Of a stretch of DNA of 64,000 bases, positions 42,854 to 51,191 are shown piece by piece. This stretch comes from Microbacterium mangrovi (lineage in GTDB: Bacteria; Actinomycetota; Actinomycetes; Actinomycetales; Microbacteriaceae): NCBI RefSeq assembly GCF_000802305.1, contig NZ_JTDK01000011.1, positions 1 through 64,000 of the forward strand, read 5' to 3'. Position 1 is the stretch's first letter. Every line of letters begins with the position of its first letter. The position numbers and the translations under genes are program-made. The notes below the pieces were generated by a model. The model searched no databases. It was not told where the DNA came from and saw only the letters and a program-made list of their open reading frames with translations.

Positions 42854-42930
42854 TGAATCGATTCATTCAAGCGCTCTATCACCGTACGCCGCTGAACTGC
42901 ACCTGTCAAGCGACGCTATGAATCGATTCA
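42854..42930 (-). promoter_or_regulatory. rhaI promoter bracketed by two LacI-type operators
   Basis: On the minus strand TTGACA (42909-42904), 17-base spacer, TACGGT (42886-42881). TGAATCGATTCA occurs upstream at 42919-42930 and downstream at 42854-42865, centres 65 bases apart, near six helical turns. Layout suits repression by looping or by double occupancy. Confidence 0.82.
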
Positions 42931-42959
42931 ACACGCGCTGGTGGGGGGCTTGGCGTCGC

Positions 42960-43026
42960 CGAGACAGGGTCCCGCCGTCGAGAGCGGGTCGGCATCCTCC
43001 TGCGTCGTCGCGTGCGCCCTGTCTCG
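42960..43026. repeat. Inverted repeat, family F (3' end of the rhamnose transport operon)
   Basis: CGAGACAGGG (42960-42969) and CCCTGTCTCG (43017-43026), 10 bp perfect, 47-base loop that has its own small hairpin. Lies just past the DapA-like gene stop, so it could terminate that operon. Similar arms at 30498-30545. Confidence 0.6.
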
Positions 43027-43046
43027 CGGGTCAGGATGCCGGCGGG

Positions 43047-43955
43047 TCAGGATGCCGGGTGAAGCCCGAGTTCCTCGACGACCCGCACCGCCTCGGCGCG
43101 GGCGTCGTCGTCGAGCCCGCGCATCGGCAGCGGCAGCGACGAGCGCGTCGCGACACCCCAGTGCTCGGCGATCGCCGCGACGACACGGATGCTGCCGTAG
43201 CGCGCGAACAGCGCCCAGAGCGGGGAGAGGCGCGCGGATTCGGCGAGGGCCGCATCCGCATCGCCGCGCTCCGCGCTGCGCGCGATCGTCAGCGCGGGCG
43301 CCGGGAGAAGCCCGGCGATCACCGAGTACCAGACGTCGCACCCGCCGATGAGTCCCGCCGCGGCGGTGGCGTCGCCGGAGACTCCGATCGCCACCCGTTC
43401 CGGCACATGCGTGCGGATCGCGGCCAGGCGTGCGGCGGTCTCGGCGGCACCGCCCGGGATGCCGGGGATCTTGATGGATGCCACCGCGGGCAGTTCCGCG
43501 AGGCGTCCGTACAGCTCGTCGGTGAACGTGAAGTGCGTGGTGCGCGGGTTGTCGTAGACGATGAGAGGCACCGACAGCCCCGCCGCGACGTCGGCGTAGA
43601 GTCCGAAGACGTCGTCCGGCGTGTGCTCCTGGTAGGTCAGAGGCGCGAGCAGCACTGCCGCGGCCCCGGCATCCTGCGCGTCGTCCGCGAGGGTGCGCAC
43701 TTGACTCGTCCGCAGCGCGCCGATGCCGACGAACACCGGCACGCCGCCGGCGTTCTCCACGGCGATCCGCGCCGCCGCCCGGCGCTCCTCGCGGGACAGG
43801 TACGCGTACGAGCCGGTCGAGCCGAGCGCCGTGATGGAGTCCACCCCGGATGCCGCGAGCCGCCGGATCAGGGCGCCGTAGGCATCCTCATCGAGGGCGT
43901 CGTCGCGCAGCGGGGTCAGGGGGAAGGCGCTCACGCCGCGGAACGATCCGGTCAT
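43047..43955 (-). CDS. DapA/NAL-family aldolase in rhamnose operon
   Basis: Pyruvate-dependent class I aldolase/lyase family, 302 residues. Schiff-base Lys in VASIKIPGI and the Tyr of LIVYDNPRTT are in place; the usual GTTGE loop reads GSTGSYAYLS, pointing away from true dihydrodipicolinate synthase. Overlaps the mutarotase by 4 bases. A 2-keto-3-deoxy sugar acid (for example 2-keto-3-deoxy-L-rhamnonate) is a possible substrate, but the enzymes that would make it are not in this window. Confidence 0.85.
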   Translation of the reverse strand: MTGSFRGVSAFPLTPLRDDALDEDAYGALIRRLAASGVDSITALGSTGSYAYLSREERRAAARIAVENAGGVPVFVGIGALRTSQVRTLADDAQDAGAAAVLLAPLTYQEHTPDDVFGLYADVAAGLSVPLIVYDNPRTTHFTFTDELYGRLAELPAVASIKIPGIPGGAAETAARLAAIRTHVPERVAIGVSGDATAAAGLIGGCDVWYSVIAGLLPAPALTIARSAERGDADAALAESARLSPLWALFARYGSIRVVAAIAEHWGVATRSSLPLPMRGLDDDARAEAVRVVEELGLHPAS

Positions 43956-44293
43956 ATGCGAGATTCTCGCAGCTGGTCTTCGAGGTTGAAGACCTCGGTC
44001 AGCGGGGTGGTGGCCTGGTCGGCGCGTCCGGCGAGGCCCACGAAGAACCGGCTCATCTCGGCCTCCCAGCGCGCGGCGACGGGGGATGCCGCCAGGTACG
44101 CCCGGGCGGCGGCATCGTCGTCGGTCTCGTAGTAGCCGACGAGCCGGCCCTCACCGGCGAGGAAGAGCGAGTAGTTGCGGCGGCCGGCCGCTTCGATCTC
44201 GGCCAGCATCTCCGGCCACACGGCCCGGTGCCGGGCGACGTACTCCTCCAGGTGCTCGGGCGCCACCTGGAGTTCGAAGCAGATGCGGGTCAT
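43952..44293 (-). CDS. rhaM: L-rhamnose mutarotase
   Basis: Interconverts alpha and beta anomers of L-rhamnose, 113 residues. MTRICFELQVAPEHLEEYVA, catalytic His in RHRAVWPEM, and ETDDDAAARAYLAASPVAAR WEAEM region all match RhaM/RhaU proteins. Follows the binding-protein gene rhaS after a strong hairpin and is coupled to the DapA-like gene. Confidence 0.93.
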   Translation of the reverse strand: MTRICFELQVAPEHLEEYVARHRAVWPEMLAEIEAAGRRNYSLFLAGEGRLVGYYETDDDAAARAYLAASPVAARWEAEMSRFFVGLAGRADQATTPLTEVFNLEDQLRESRI

Positions 44294-44313
44294 GATCGGA
44301 ACCTCCGGAACGG

Positions 44314-44352
44314 GGAGCGCCCGGCCGACAGGGGCTGTCGGCCAGGCGCTCC
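44314..44352 (-). terminator. Strong hairpin directly after the rhamnose-binding protein gene
   Basis: GGAGCGCCCGGCCGACAG pairs with CTGTCGGCCAGGCGCTCC, 17 of 18, three-base loop. It stands between rhaS and rhaM inside one operon. Such hairpins after binding-protein genes usually protect the abundant upstream mRNA and partly end transcription. Confidence 0.8.
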
Positions 44353-44367
44353 GCGGTGGGGACGAGC

Positions 44368-45411
44368 TCAGAAGTTGAACTTGTCGATGTTGGAGCTGTT
44401 GAACACGTACGGGTCGCCGAGCAGGACGGTGGCGTCCGCGCCGACCTTGTAGTCGCCCAGCTTGCCGGCCTTGAACGAGTCGCCCTCCTTGCCGGTGATC
44501 TCACCGGTGATCAGGGCCTTCGCGGCGTAGGCGGCGAGGTAGCCGAGGTCCTCGGGGTTCCACAGGGCGAACTCCTTGACGGTGCCGTCCTTGACGTACG
44601 AGCGCATCTGGTTCGGCGTGCCGAGGCCGGTCAGGGCCACCTTGCCCTTGGAGGTCGAGGTGGACAGATACCGGGCCGCGGCGGCGATGCCGACCGTCGT
44701 GGGCGAGATGATGCCCTTCAGGTTCGGGTGCGACTGCAGCAGGGCCGCGGTCTTGTCGAAAGAGGTCTGGTCGTCGTCGTTGCCGTAGACGGTGGCGACG
44801 AACTTGATGTTCGGGTACTTCGACGCAGCGTAGGTCTTCATCTTCGCGATCCAGGCGTTCTGGTTGGTCGCGTTGGCGGCGGCGGAGAGGATCGCGACCT
44901 CGCCGGCGGAGCCGATCTGCTTGGCGATCATGTCGACCTGCACCTGGGCGATGCCGTCCGCGGTGGCCTGGTTGATGAACAGGTCGCGGCAGCTCGGGTC
45001 GGTGTCGGAGTCGAACGTGACGATCTTCACCTTCGCCTTGCGGGCCTGGTTGAGCGAGTCGCACAGCGCCTTCGGGTCGTTGGCGGACAGCACGATCGCG
45101 CCGACGCCCTGCTGGGTGGCGGTGTTGATGTAGCTGACCTGACCGTCGGGGGATGCCGTGGTGGGGCCGACCTGGTTGTAGGTGCCGCCGAACTCCTTGA
45201 TCGCCGTCTCGCCGCCCTTGTCGGACGTGTCGAAGTACGGGTTGCCGAGGTTCTTGGGCAGGAACGTGATCGCGAGGTTCTTCGAGTCGCCGGTCGACCC
45301 GCCGGTGGATCCGCCGGTGGATCCGCCGGTGTCGGCGCATCCGGCGAGGGTCAGCGCCGCGGCCACCGCCGCAGCGGCGATCACGGTCACGCGAGTGCGT
45401 GCAAACTTCAT
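44368..45411 (-). CDS. rhaS: Rhamnose ABC transporter substrate-binding lipoprotein
   Basis: Periplasmic-binding-like (RbsB type) lipoprotein, 347 residues. Signal peptide ends TLAGC (Cys about 25). Next is a Gly/Ser/Thr linker of repeated GGST units encoded by a repeated GGATCCGCC-type DNA word. The rest matches RhaS (FLPKNLGNPYFDTSDKGGE; NDPKALCDSLNQARKAKVKI; TFDSDTDPSCRDLFINQA). Ligand L-rhamnose, inferred from family and context. Confidence 0.92.
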   Translation of the reverse strand: MKFARTRVTVIAAAAVAAALTLAGCADTGGSTGGSTGGSTGDSKNLAITFLPKNLGNPYFDTSDKGGETAIKEFGGTYNQVGPTTASPDGQVSYINTATQQGVGAIVLSANDPKALCDSLNQARKAKVKIVTFDSDTDPSCRDLFINQATADGIAQVQVDMIAKQIGSAGEVAILSAAANATNQNAWIAKMKTYAASKYPNIKFVATVYGNDDDQTSFDKTAALLQSHPNLKGIISPTTVGIAAAARYLSTSTSKGKVALTGLGTPNQMRSYVKDGTVKEFALWNPEDLGYLAAYAAKALITGEITGKEGDSFKAGKLGDYKVGADATVLLGDPYVFNSSNIDKFNF

Positions 45412-45468
45412 TGTTCTTCCTTTCAGGGTGGCGCCGCGGACTGCGTCGACGGCAGGGGTGCGACTTCG

Positions 45469-46539
45469 TCAGGCTGCTGTGGAAGTCGCCACGGGTGGGG
45501 CCTTGACGGGCTGGGAGGGGCGGCGCCTTGCCTTCTGCGCCCAGTTGAGGACGCTGGCGCCGACCACCGAGATGATGAGCAGCACGCCGGTGATGATGTT
45601 GATGACGTCGGACGTGATGTACGCGAGGCGCAGTGCGCTGGAGAGCGATCCGATCAGCAGCACGGCCGCGACGACGCCGTAGATCTTGCCCCGGCCGCCG
45701 AACACCGACACCCCGCCGAGCACGACGGCGGCGATGACCTGCAGTTCCAGGCCGGTCGCGTTGTCGCCGCGGGCGGTGCCGAAGCGCAGCGTGTAGAAGA
45801 TGCCGGCGAACGAGGCGATGAACCCGGACAGCACGAACAGGATCAGCTTGGTGCGGGCCACGTGCACGCCGGAGAAGGCCGCGGCATCCTTCGAGAGGCC
45901 GACCGCGTAGATCCCGCGGCCGAACGGGGTGAAGTGCAGCAGCACGACGAAGATCACCAGCAGGATGACGAACGGCACCATGATGTACGGCAGCGTCGTG
46001 CCGTGGATCGTCGCCTGGGCCAGAGCGGTCCACTCGCTCGGGAAGCTCGTCACGGCGGTGGTGCCGAGGATGCCGACCGCGATGCCCCGGAAGAGGGCGA
46101 GCGTGCCGATGGTGACCGCGAGCGACGGCAGTCCGACCACGGTGACGAGGAACCCGTTGACCGCGCCGCCGATGACGCCGACCAGCAGGGCGGCGATCGC
46201 CGCGGCACCGAAGGGCCAGTGCGCCTGCACCAGGGCGCCGACGGTGACGCTCGACAGGCCGACCATGCTGCCGACCGACAGGTCGATCTCGCCGGTGATC
46301 ATGATGAGCGTCATCGGCAGCGCGATGAGCAGCGTCGGGGCGACATCCATCAGCAGGAACGTGAGGGTGATCGGCTGGCTGAAGCCGTGCACCGACACGC
46401 TCGCCACGACGGCGACGATGATCAGCAGGCCCACGATCGCGGACTCGCGCGAGACGACGATGCGCTGCCAGAGCGGGCGTCCGTACTCGCGGATGCTCCG
46501 CTTCGCCGTGGTGGCCGTGGTCGCGGTGGTGTCGGTCAT
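45469..46539 (-). CDS. rhaQ: Rhamnose ABC transporter permease
   Basis: Inner-membrane permease of the ribose/rhamnose (CUT2) class, 356 residues, about 8-10 helices. The conserved GEIDLSVGSMVGLSSV and VLGGVSVFGGRGKIYG motifs contact the ATPase and line the channel. The ATG overlaps the stop of the other permease by 4 bases. Thr/Ala-rich N-terminus (TDTTATTATTAK). Confidence 0.92.
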   Translation of the reverse strand: MTDTTATTATTAKRSIREYGRPLWQRIVVSRESAIVGLLIIVAVVASVSVHGFSQPITLTFLLMDVAPTLLIALPMTLIMITGEIDLSVGSMVGLSSVTVGALVQAHWPFGAAAIAALLVGVIGGAVNGFLVTVVGLPSLAVTIGTLALFRGIAVGILGTTAVTSFPSEWTALAQATIHGTTLPYIMVPFVILLVIFVVLLHFTPFGRGIYAVGLSKDAAAFSGVHVARTKLILFVLSGFIASFAGIFYTLRFGTARGDNATGLELQVIAAVVLGGVSVFGGRGKIYGVVAAVLLIGSLSSALRLAYITSDVINIITGVLLIISVVGASVLNWAQKARRRPSQPVKAPPVATSTAA

Positions 46540-47561
46540 GATGCGTCCCTCGCCTCGATGAGCCGCCGTTTCTGCCGGACGGCCAGGACGCGGTCGAGCA
46601 CGATCGCGCCGATGATGAGCACGCCGACGACGGCGTTCTGCCAGAAGTCCGGGATGCCGACCACGGGCAGGGCCCGGTTGATCGTCATCAGCAGCACGGC
46701 GCCGATCGCCGCGCCCCAGACGGATCCCACGCCGCCGGTGATCGCGACGCCGCCGATGACGGCCGCCCCGACCGCCTGCAGCTCCCAGCCGCTGCCCGCC
46801 TGCGAGTCCACGGTGCCGTAGCGGGCGGCGTAGAAGACGCCGGCGAGTCCCGCGAGCGCTCCGGACAGGATGAACGCGGTGAGGATGCGACGGGTGACGC
46901 GCAGGCCGTAGAGCTCGGCGGCGGCCGGGTCGGACCCGATCGCGTAGTACTCCCGGCCGCCGCGGGTGTTGCGCATGTACCACGCCGCGATGGCCAGGAC
47001 GACGAACGCGACGATCGCGAGGATCGGGATCGTGAGGAACTGGCCGGTGCCGAGGGCGAGGAACTGCGGCGGCAGGTTGGAGGCGTTGACCCGGTTGCTG
47101 CCGGCCCAGACGACGTTGATGCCGCGGAACGCGTACAGCGTGCCGAGGGTGATCACCATGGCCGGCACCTTGGCGAACGCGACCAGGGCTCCGTTGATGA
47201 GGCCGAGGACCGCGCCCAGCGCGACGGCGGCGACCACGACGACGACGATGGGGATGCCCTGCACGTCACTGAAGAGGCGCCCGGTGAGGTACGCCGTGAG
47301 CCCGACCACCGAGCCGACCGACAGGTCGACGTTGCGGGTGATGATGACGATGGCCTGTCCGACCGCGATGAGCACGAGCATCGACGGGGTCAGCAGCAGG
47401 TCGCGCCACCCGTCGGTCGAGAACAGGAAGCTCGGGTTGATGATCGTCGTGACGATGATCACGACGGCGAGGGCGATGAGGATGCCGAACTCGCGGGCCT
47501 TCCCGATCGCTCCGAGCGTCTTGGTGACGCTCGAGGTGCTGATGTTCACGGTCTGGGTCAC
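46536..47561 (-). CDS. rhaP: Rhamnose ABC transporter permease
   Basis: Second CUT2 permease, 341 residues. Starts at a GTG at 47561 that overlaps the ATPase stop (GTGA), giving VTQTVNISTSSVTKTLG. Motifs RNVDLSVGSVVGLTAYL and VIGGVAITGGVGSVWGA parallel the partner permease. Ends RRLIEARDAS. Confidence 0.92.
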   Translation of the reverse strand: MTQTVNISTSSVTKTLGAIGKAREFGILIALAVVIIVTTIINPSFLFSTDGWRDLLLTPSMLVLIAVGQAIVIITRNVDLSVGSVVGLTAYLTGRLFSDVQGIPIVVVVVAAVALGAVLGLINGALVAFAKVPAMVITLGTLYAFRGINVVWAGSNRVNASNLPPQFLALGTGQFLTIPILAIVAFVVLAIAAWYMRNTRGGREYYAIGSDPAAAELYGLRVTRRILTAFILSGALAGLAGVFYAARYGTVDSQAGSGWELQAVGAAVIGGVAITGGVGSVWGAAIGAVLLMTINRALPVVGIPDFWQNAVVGVLIIGAIVLDRVLAVRQKRRLIEARDAS

Positions 47562-49063
47562 GAGAGCTGCTCCGATGCGTGCGTCGCGGCGAACATGACG
47601 TTCTCCGAGGTGGCCTCGGCGCGGGGGATCTCTGCGGTGATGCGGCCTTCGCGCATCACGAGGACGCGGTCGGCCATGCCCAGCACCTCGGGCAGCTCGG
47701 ACGAGATCATGAGCACGCCCATGCCCTGGCCGGCGAGTTCGGAGAGCAGGCGGTGCACCTCGGACTTCGTGCCGACGTCGATGCCGCGGGTGGGCTCGTC
47801 GATGATGAGCACCTTGGGCTGGGTGGCCAGCCACTTGGCCAGGACGACCTTCTGCTGGTTTCCGCCGGAGAGGGTGGCGGCGACGGTGTCCAGGGCGTGG
47901 GTCTTCACCTCGAGGCGGCCGGCCCATTCCTTGGCGGCGCGGTTCTCCATCGCATTCGTGAGCAGCCCGAATCGGGCGAGCTCGCGGCGGATGGCGAGCG
48001 TGATGTTGTGCCCGACGCCCGACTCGATCACGAGACCCTGCTTGCGGCGGTCCTCGGGGACGAGGGCGAGCCCCGCGCGCATCGCCTCGGTGGGACGCCC
48101 GGCGCGGATCCGCTTGCCCTGCAGCCGCACGGTGCCCTCGGTGTAGGGGTCGACGCCGAAGATCGCGCGCACCACCTCGCTTCGGCCCGCTCCCACGAGA
48201 CCGGCAAGGCCCACGATCTCGCCCGCGTGGACCGTGAACGAGATGTCGTGGAAGACCCCGGGGCTGGTGAGGCTCTCGACCTCCAGCAGCGGTCCGCCGA
48301 TCTTCGTCTCCTGCTTGGGGAAGAGCTCCGTGACCTCGCGACCGACCATCTGTCGCACGATCTCGTCGACGCTCGTGTCGGCGATGCTGTTCGTGGCGAT
48401 GTACGCGCCGTCTCGCATCACGGTGACGGTGTCGCACAGCGAGAACACCTCGTCGAATCGGTGCGAGATGAAGATCAGGGCCCGCCCCTCGTCGCGCAGG
48501 CTCCGCGCGATGGTGAAGAGCCGTTCGACCTCGACGCCGGACAGCGCGGCCGTCGGCTCGTCCATGATGAGGAGGCGGGCATCCAGCGACACCGCCTTGG
48601 CGATCTCGATGACCTGCTGGTCGGCGATGGACAGACCTTCCGCGGGACGGTCGGGGTCGATCGTGACGCCGAGGCGCGTGAACAGGCGCTCGACCTCGTG
48701 GCGCATGGCTTTGCGATCGATGCGGCCGAAGCGCGAGGTCGGCTGGCGGCCCATGAAGATGTTCTCCGTGACCGACAGATCCGGGAACAGTGTCGGCTCC
48801 TGGTAGATGACCGCGATGCCCGCGTTCTTCGACTGCGCCGTCGAGCTGAAGTCGACATCCTCGCCCTCGAACCGGAAGGTGCCGCCGTCGCGCTGATACA
48901 GCCCGGCGACGATCTTCACGAGGGTGGATTTGCCGGCGCCGTTCTCACCGACCAGGGCGTGGATCGAGCCGGAGTCGACAGCGATGGTGCCCGAGCGGAG
49001 TGCGATCACGGCGCCGAACGCCTTTTGCACGTCGCGAAGCTCCAGGACGGTTCTGCCCGTCAT
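47558..49063 (-). CDS. rhaT: Rhamnose ABC transporter ATPase (double nucleotide-binding)
   Basis: Peripheral ATPase with two tandem ABC cassettes, 501 residues (RbsA/RhaT type). First: Walker A GENGAGKST at 39-47, LSIADQQ signature variant, Walker B LLIMDEPTAAL. Second: degenerate Walker A GLVGAGRSE near 290, signature LSGGNQQK, Walker B VLIIDEPTRGID. Such asymmetry is normal in this family. First gene of the rhamnose transport operon. Confidence 0.95.
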   Translation of the reverse strand: MTGRTVLELRDVQKAFGAVIALRSGTIAVDSGSIHALVGENGAGKSTLVKIVAGLYQRDGGTFRFEGEDVDFSSTAQSKNAGIAVIYQEPTLFPDLSVTENIFMGRQPTSRFGRIDRKAMRHEVERLFTRLGVTIDPDRPAEGLSIADQQVIEIAKAVSLDARLLIMDEPTAALSGVEVERLFTIARSLRDEGRALIFISHRFDEVFSLCDTVTVMRDGAYIATNSIADTSVDEIVRQMVGREVTELFPKQETKIGGPLLEVESLTSPGVFHDISFTVHAGEIVGLAGLVGAGRSEVVRAIFGVDPYTEGTVRLQGKRIRAGRPTEAMRAGLALVPEDRRKQGLVIESGVGHNITLAIRRELARFGLLTNAMENRAAKEWAGRLEVKTHALDTVAATLSGGNQQKVVLAKWLATQPKVLIIDEPTRGIDVGTKSEVHRLLSELAGQGMGVLMISSELPEVLGMADRVLVMREGRITAEIPRAEATSENVMFAATHASEQLS

Positions 49064-49083
49064 CGTCTCTCCTCGTTGAGTAA

Positions 49084-49134
49084 TGAATCGTTTCAGACGC
49101 TGTTCACACTAGGGACGGATTCCCGGGGTGTCAA
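49084..49134 (-). promoter_or_regulatory. Promoter and operator of the rhamnose transport operon
   Basis: Minus strand: TTGACA (49134-49129), 17-base spacer, TAGTGT (49111-49106). TGAATCGTTTCA (49084-49095) lies just downstream of the -10 box, between it and the ATPase start. One base differs from the rhaI operators. Confidence 0.8.
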
Positions 49135-49173
49135 GCGCGAAGTGATGACGGATGCGAAACGATGCCCGAACCG

Positions 49174-49230
49174 TTGACCCTGAACGTCCGCTCGGGATAG
49201 CATTTCGCCCGTCAAGTCTGAATCGATTCA
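49174..49230 (+). promoter_or_regulatory. Promoter and operator of the LacI regulator gene
   Basis: Plus strand: TTGACC (49174-49179), 18-base spacer, TAGCAT (49198-49203), then TGAATCGATTCA at 49219-49230. Suggests that the regulator represses its own synthesis. Confidence 0.7.
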
Positions 49231-49310
49231 TAGGATCGGCGAGCGGCAGCACGTCACACGACGGATGCGGCGGCACCGTGTCATAGGCTCGCGTGAGGGA
49301 GGATGTGGGG

Positions 49311-50315
49311 ATGGCAGCCAGTGTGCGGGACGTCGCGGAGGCCGCCGGCGTCTCGGTGGGGACCGTCTCGAACGTGCTCAACCGCCCCGACAAGGTGTCT
49401 TCGGCCACCGCGACGCGAGTGCAGGATGCCATCGACCGGCTCGGATTCGTGCGGAATGATGCGGCCCGCCAGCTGCGCGCCGGGCGCAGCCGCACCATCG
49501 GGCTCGTGGTGCTCGACCTGCGCAACCCGTTCTTCAGCGACGTCGCGCGCGGCGCCGAGGAACGAGCTGAGCGTGAAGGGCTCAGCATCCTCGTCGCCAA
49601 CAGCGACGAGAAGGCCCCGCGCGAAGGCGCCCACCTCGACCTCTTCGAGGAGCAGCGCGTCCTCGGTGTTCTGGTGACGCCCGTCGGGGAAGACATGCGG
49701 CGCCTGCGCCGGATGCACGAGCACGGCATCCCCGCGGTGCTCGTGGACCGCGAGTCGCAGGATGCCGCCTTCGCCTCGGTCGCGGTCGACGACCTCGAAG
49801 GCGGTCGGCTGGCCGCCGAGCATCTCCTCCAGCTCGGGCGCCGGCGCCTCATGTTCGCGGGCGGCCCCATCTCGCTGCGCCAGGTGTCCGATCGCCTCGA
49901 GGGCGCCCAGCGCGCGGTTGCGGCCGTTCCCGGTGCGACTCTGGAGTTCGTCGGCACCGAGGCGCTCACCGTCGACGACGGGCGCCGGGCCGCCGAGCGG
50001 ATCGTCTCGCGAGACGCATCCGGCCGGCCGGATGCCGTCTTCGCCGCCAACGACCTGATCGCGCTCGGTGTGCTGCAGGGGCTGCTGCAGTCCCGTGAGA
50101 TCCGCGTGCCCGACGACATCGCCCTGATCGGCTACGACGACATCGACTTCGCGGGCGCCGCCGTGGTGCCGCTCAGCTCGGTCCGCCAGCCCGCGCAGCT
50201 GATCGGCTCGACCGCGGTCGAGCTGCTTCTCGCCCTCGAATCCGACCCCGGAGCGGAGCGGGAGCACATCGTCTACCGCCCCGAGCTCGTGGTGCGCGCC
50301 TCCACCACCGGCTGA
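49311..50315 (+). CDS. LacI-family regulator of rhamnose genes
   Basis: Repressor, 334 residues. ATG at 49311 is preferred over a GTG at 49293 because GGGAGG lies about 9 bases before it. HTH SVRDVAEAAGVSVGTVSNVLNRPDKV (read in parts, about 4-29), then the sugar-binding core (GLVVLDLRNPFFSDVARGAE; PDAVFAANDLIALGVLQGL; ALIGYDDIDFAGAAVVPLSS). Divergent from the transport operon; the four TGAATCG(A/T)TTCA sites nearby are its probable targets. Inducer likely rhamnose or rhamnulose. Confidence 0.9.
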   Translation: MAASVRDVAEAAGVSVGTVSNVLNRPDKVSSATATRVQDAIDRLGFVRNDAARQLRAGRSRTIGLVVLDLRNPFFSDVARGAEERAEREGLSILVANSDEKAPREGAHLDLFEEQRVLGVLVTPVGEDMRRLRRMHEHGIPAVLVDRESQDAAFASVAVDDLEGGRLAAEHLLQLGRRRLMFAGGPISLRQVSDRLEGAQRAVAAVPGATLEFVGTEALTVDDGRRAAERIVSRDASGRPDAVFAANDLIALGVLQGLLQSREIRVPDDIALIGYDDIDFAGAAVVPLSSVRQPAQLIGSTAVELLLALESDPGAEREHIVYRPELVVRASTTG

Positions 50316-50336
50316 CGTGCAGCGCCGCCGACGCCC

Positions 50337-50740
50337 GCTCGTCACGTTGTGAGGCCGCGGGTGCGTTTCGTGGCGAGTGAGCGGGAGCGCTGCAGGCTTG
50401 GGGCCCGGACAGGCTCGCTCGTCACGTCATGCGGCTGCGGGCGCCGATCGTGACGAGTGAGCCATGCGGCCGGGTCTCGCTCGTCACGTTGTGTGGATGC
50501 CGGTGCGTTTCGTGACGAGTGAGCGGGAGTCGCGCCGGGTTCGGGCCCGGGGGCTCACTCGTCACGTTGTGCGGCCGGCCCTGCCAGTCGTGACGAGTGA
50601 GCCGGAGGACCGCGGACGGATGCTGGCTCGTCACGTTGTGCCGCCGCGGGTGCGTTTCGTGACGAGTGAGCCGGAGGACCGCGGACGGATGCTTGCTCGT
50701 CACGTTGCGCCGCCGCGGGTGCGTTTCGTGACGAGTGAGC
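50337..50740. repeat. Six-copy array of 46-bp palindromic elements
   Basis: Elements at 50337-50382, 50417-50462, 50479-50524, 50557-50602, 50626-50671 and 50695-50740. Each begins (G/A)CTCGTCACG, ends CGTG(A/G)CGAGTGAGC, and is therefore an inverted repeat with a 9-10-bp stem. The inside is often TTGTG, CCGCGG, GTGCGTTT. Spacings are 80, 62, 78, 69 and 69 bases. The last two units also share their spacer (CGGAGGACCGCGGACGGATG), a recent 69-bp duplication. Fills the entire gap between the LacI gene and the next gene. Confidence 0.92.
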
Positions 50741-50790
50741 CGCGTGGTCGGTGCATTGTGCTCGACCGGCGCGGCCCCTAGGGTCGGGGC

Positions 50791-51156
50791 ATGCTCGTCG
50801 TCGGATCGGTCGTCATCCGGGTGCGTGACCTGGAGCGTCAGCTTGCCTTCTGGACCGCGGCCCTCGACTACGTCCCGCGCGAACCGGTCGGTGACGACTG
50901 GGCCGTCCTGCGCTCGAAGGACGGGCGCGGGCCGAACGTCTCGCTCGACCTGTCCCCGTCGGAGCGGGTGCTGCCGCCCCGCATCCATCTCGACCTGTAC
51001 ACCGAGGATCAGGATGCCGAGGTGCAGCGACTGGCGGCGCTCGGGGCCACCGAGGTGCACTGGGACCGGCGCCCCGCCGACGCCGACTACGTGATCATGC
51101 AGGACCCCGAGGGCAACCGCTTCTGCGTCGTCGACGCCCCCGGCCTCGTGGAGTGA
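50791..51156 (+). CDS. VOC-family (glyoxalase/bleomycin-resistance fold) protein
   Basis: 121 residues. Two beta-alpha-beta-beta-beta modules: VVIRVRDLERQLAFWTAALDY and HLDLYTEDQDAEVQRLAALG, ending DPEGNRFCVVDAP. Metal ligands could be the His in RIHLDLY and Glu in DPEGN. The family includes dioxygenases, epimerases and resistance proteins; activity not assignable. Confidence 0.82.
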   Translation: MLVVGSVVIRVRDLERQLAFWTAALDYVPREPVGDDWAVLRSKDGRGPNVSLDLSPSERVLPPRIHLDLYTEDQDAEVQRLAALGATEVHWDRRPADADYVIMQDPEGNRFCVVDAPGLVE

Positions 51157-51191
51157 GGCCGGCGTTCAGCGGCTGAGCGGACCGCGGAGAG

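Noticed and set aside
50337..50740. CRISPR array
   Set aside because: Units are palindromic, differ in their centres, are unevenly spaced, share some spacers, and no cas genes are present.
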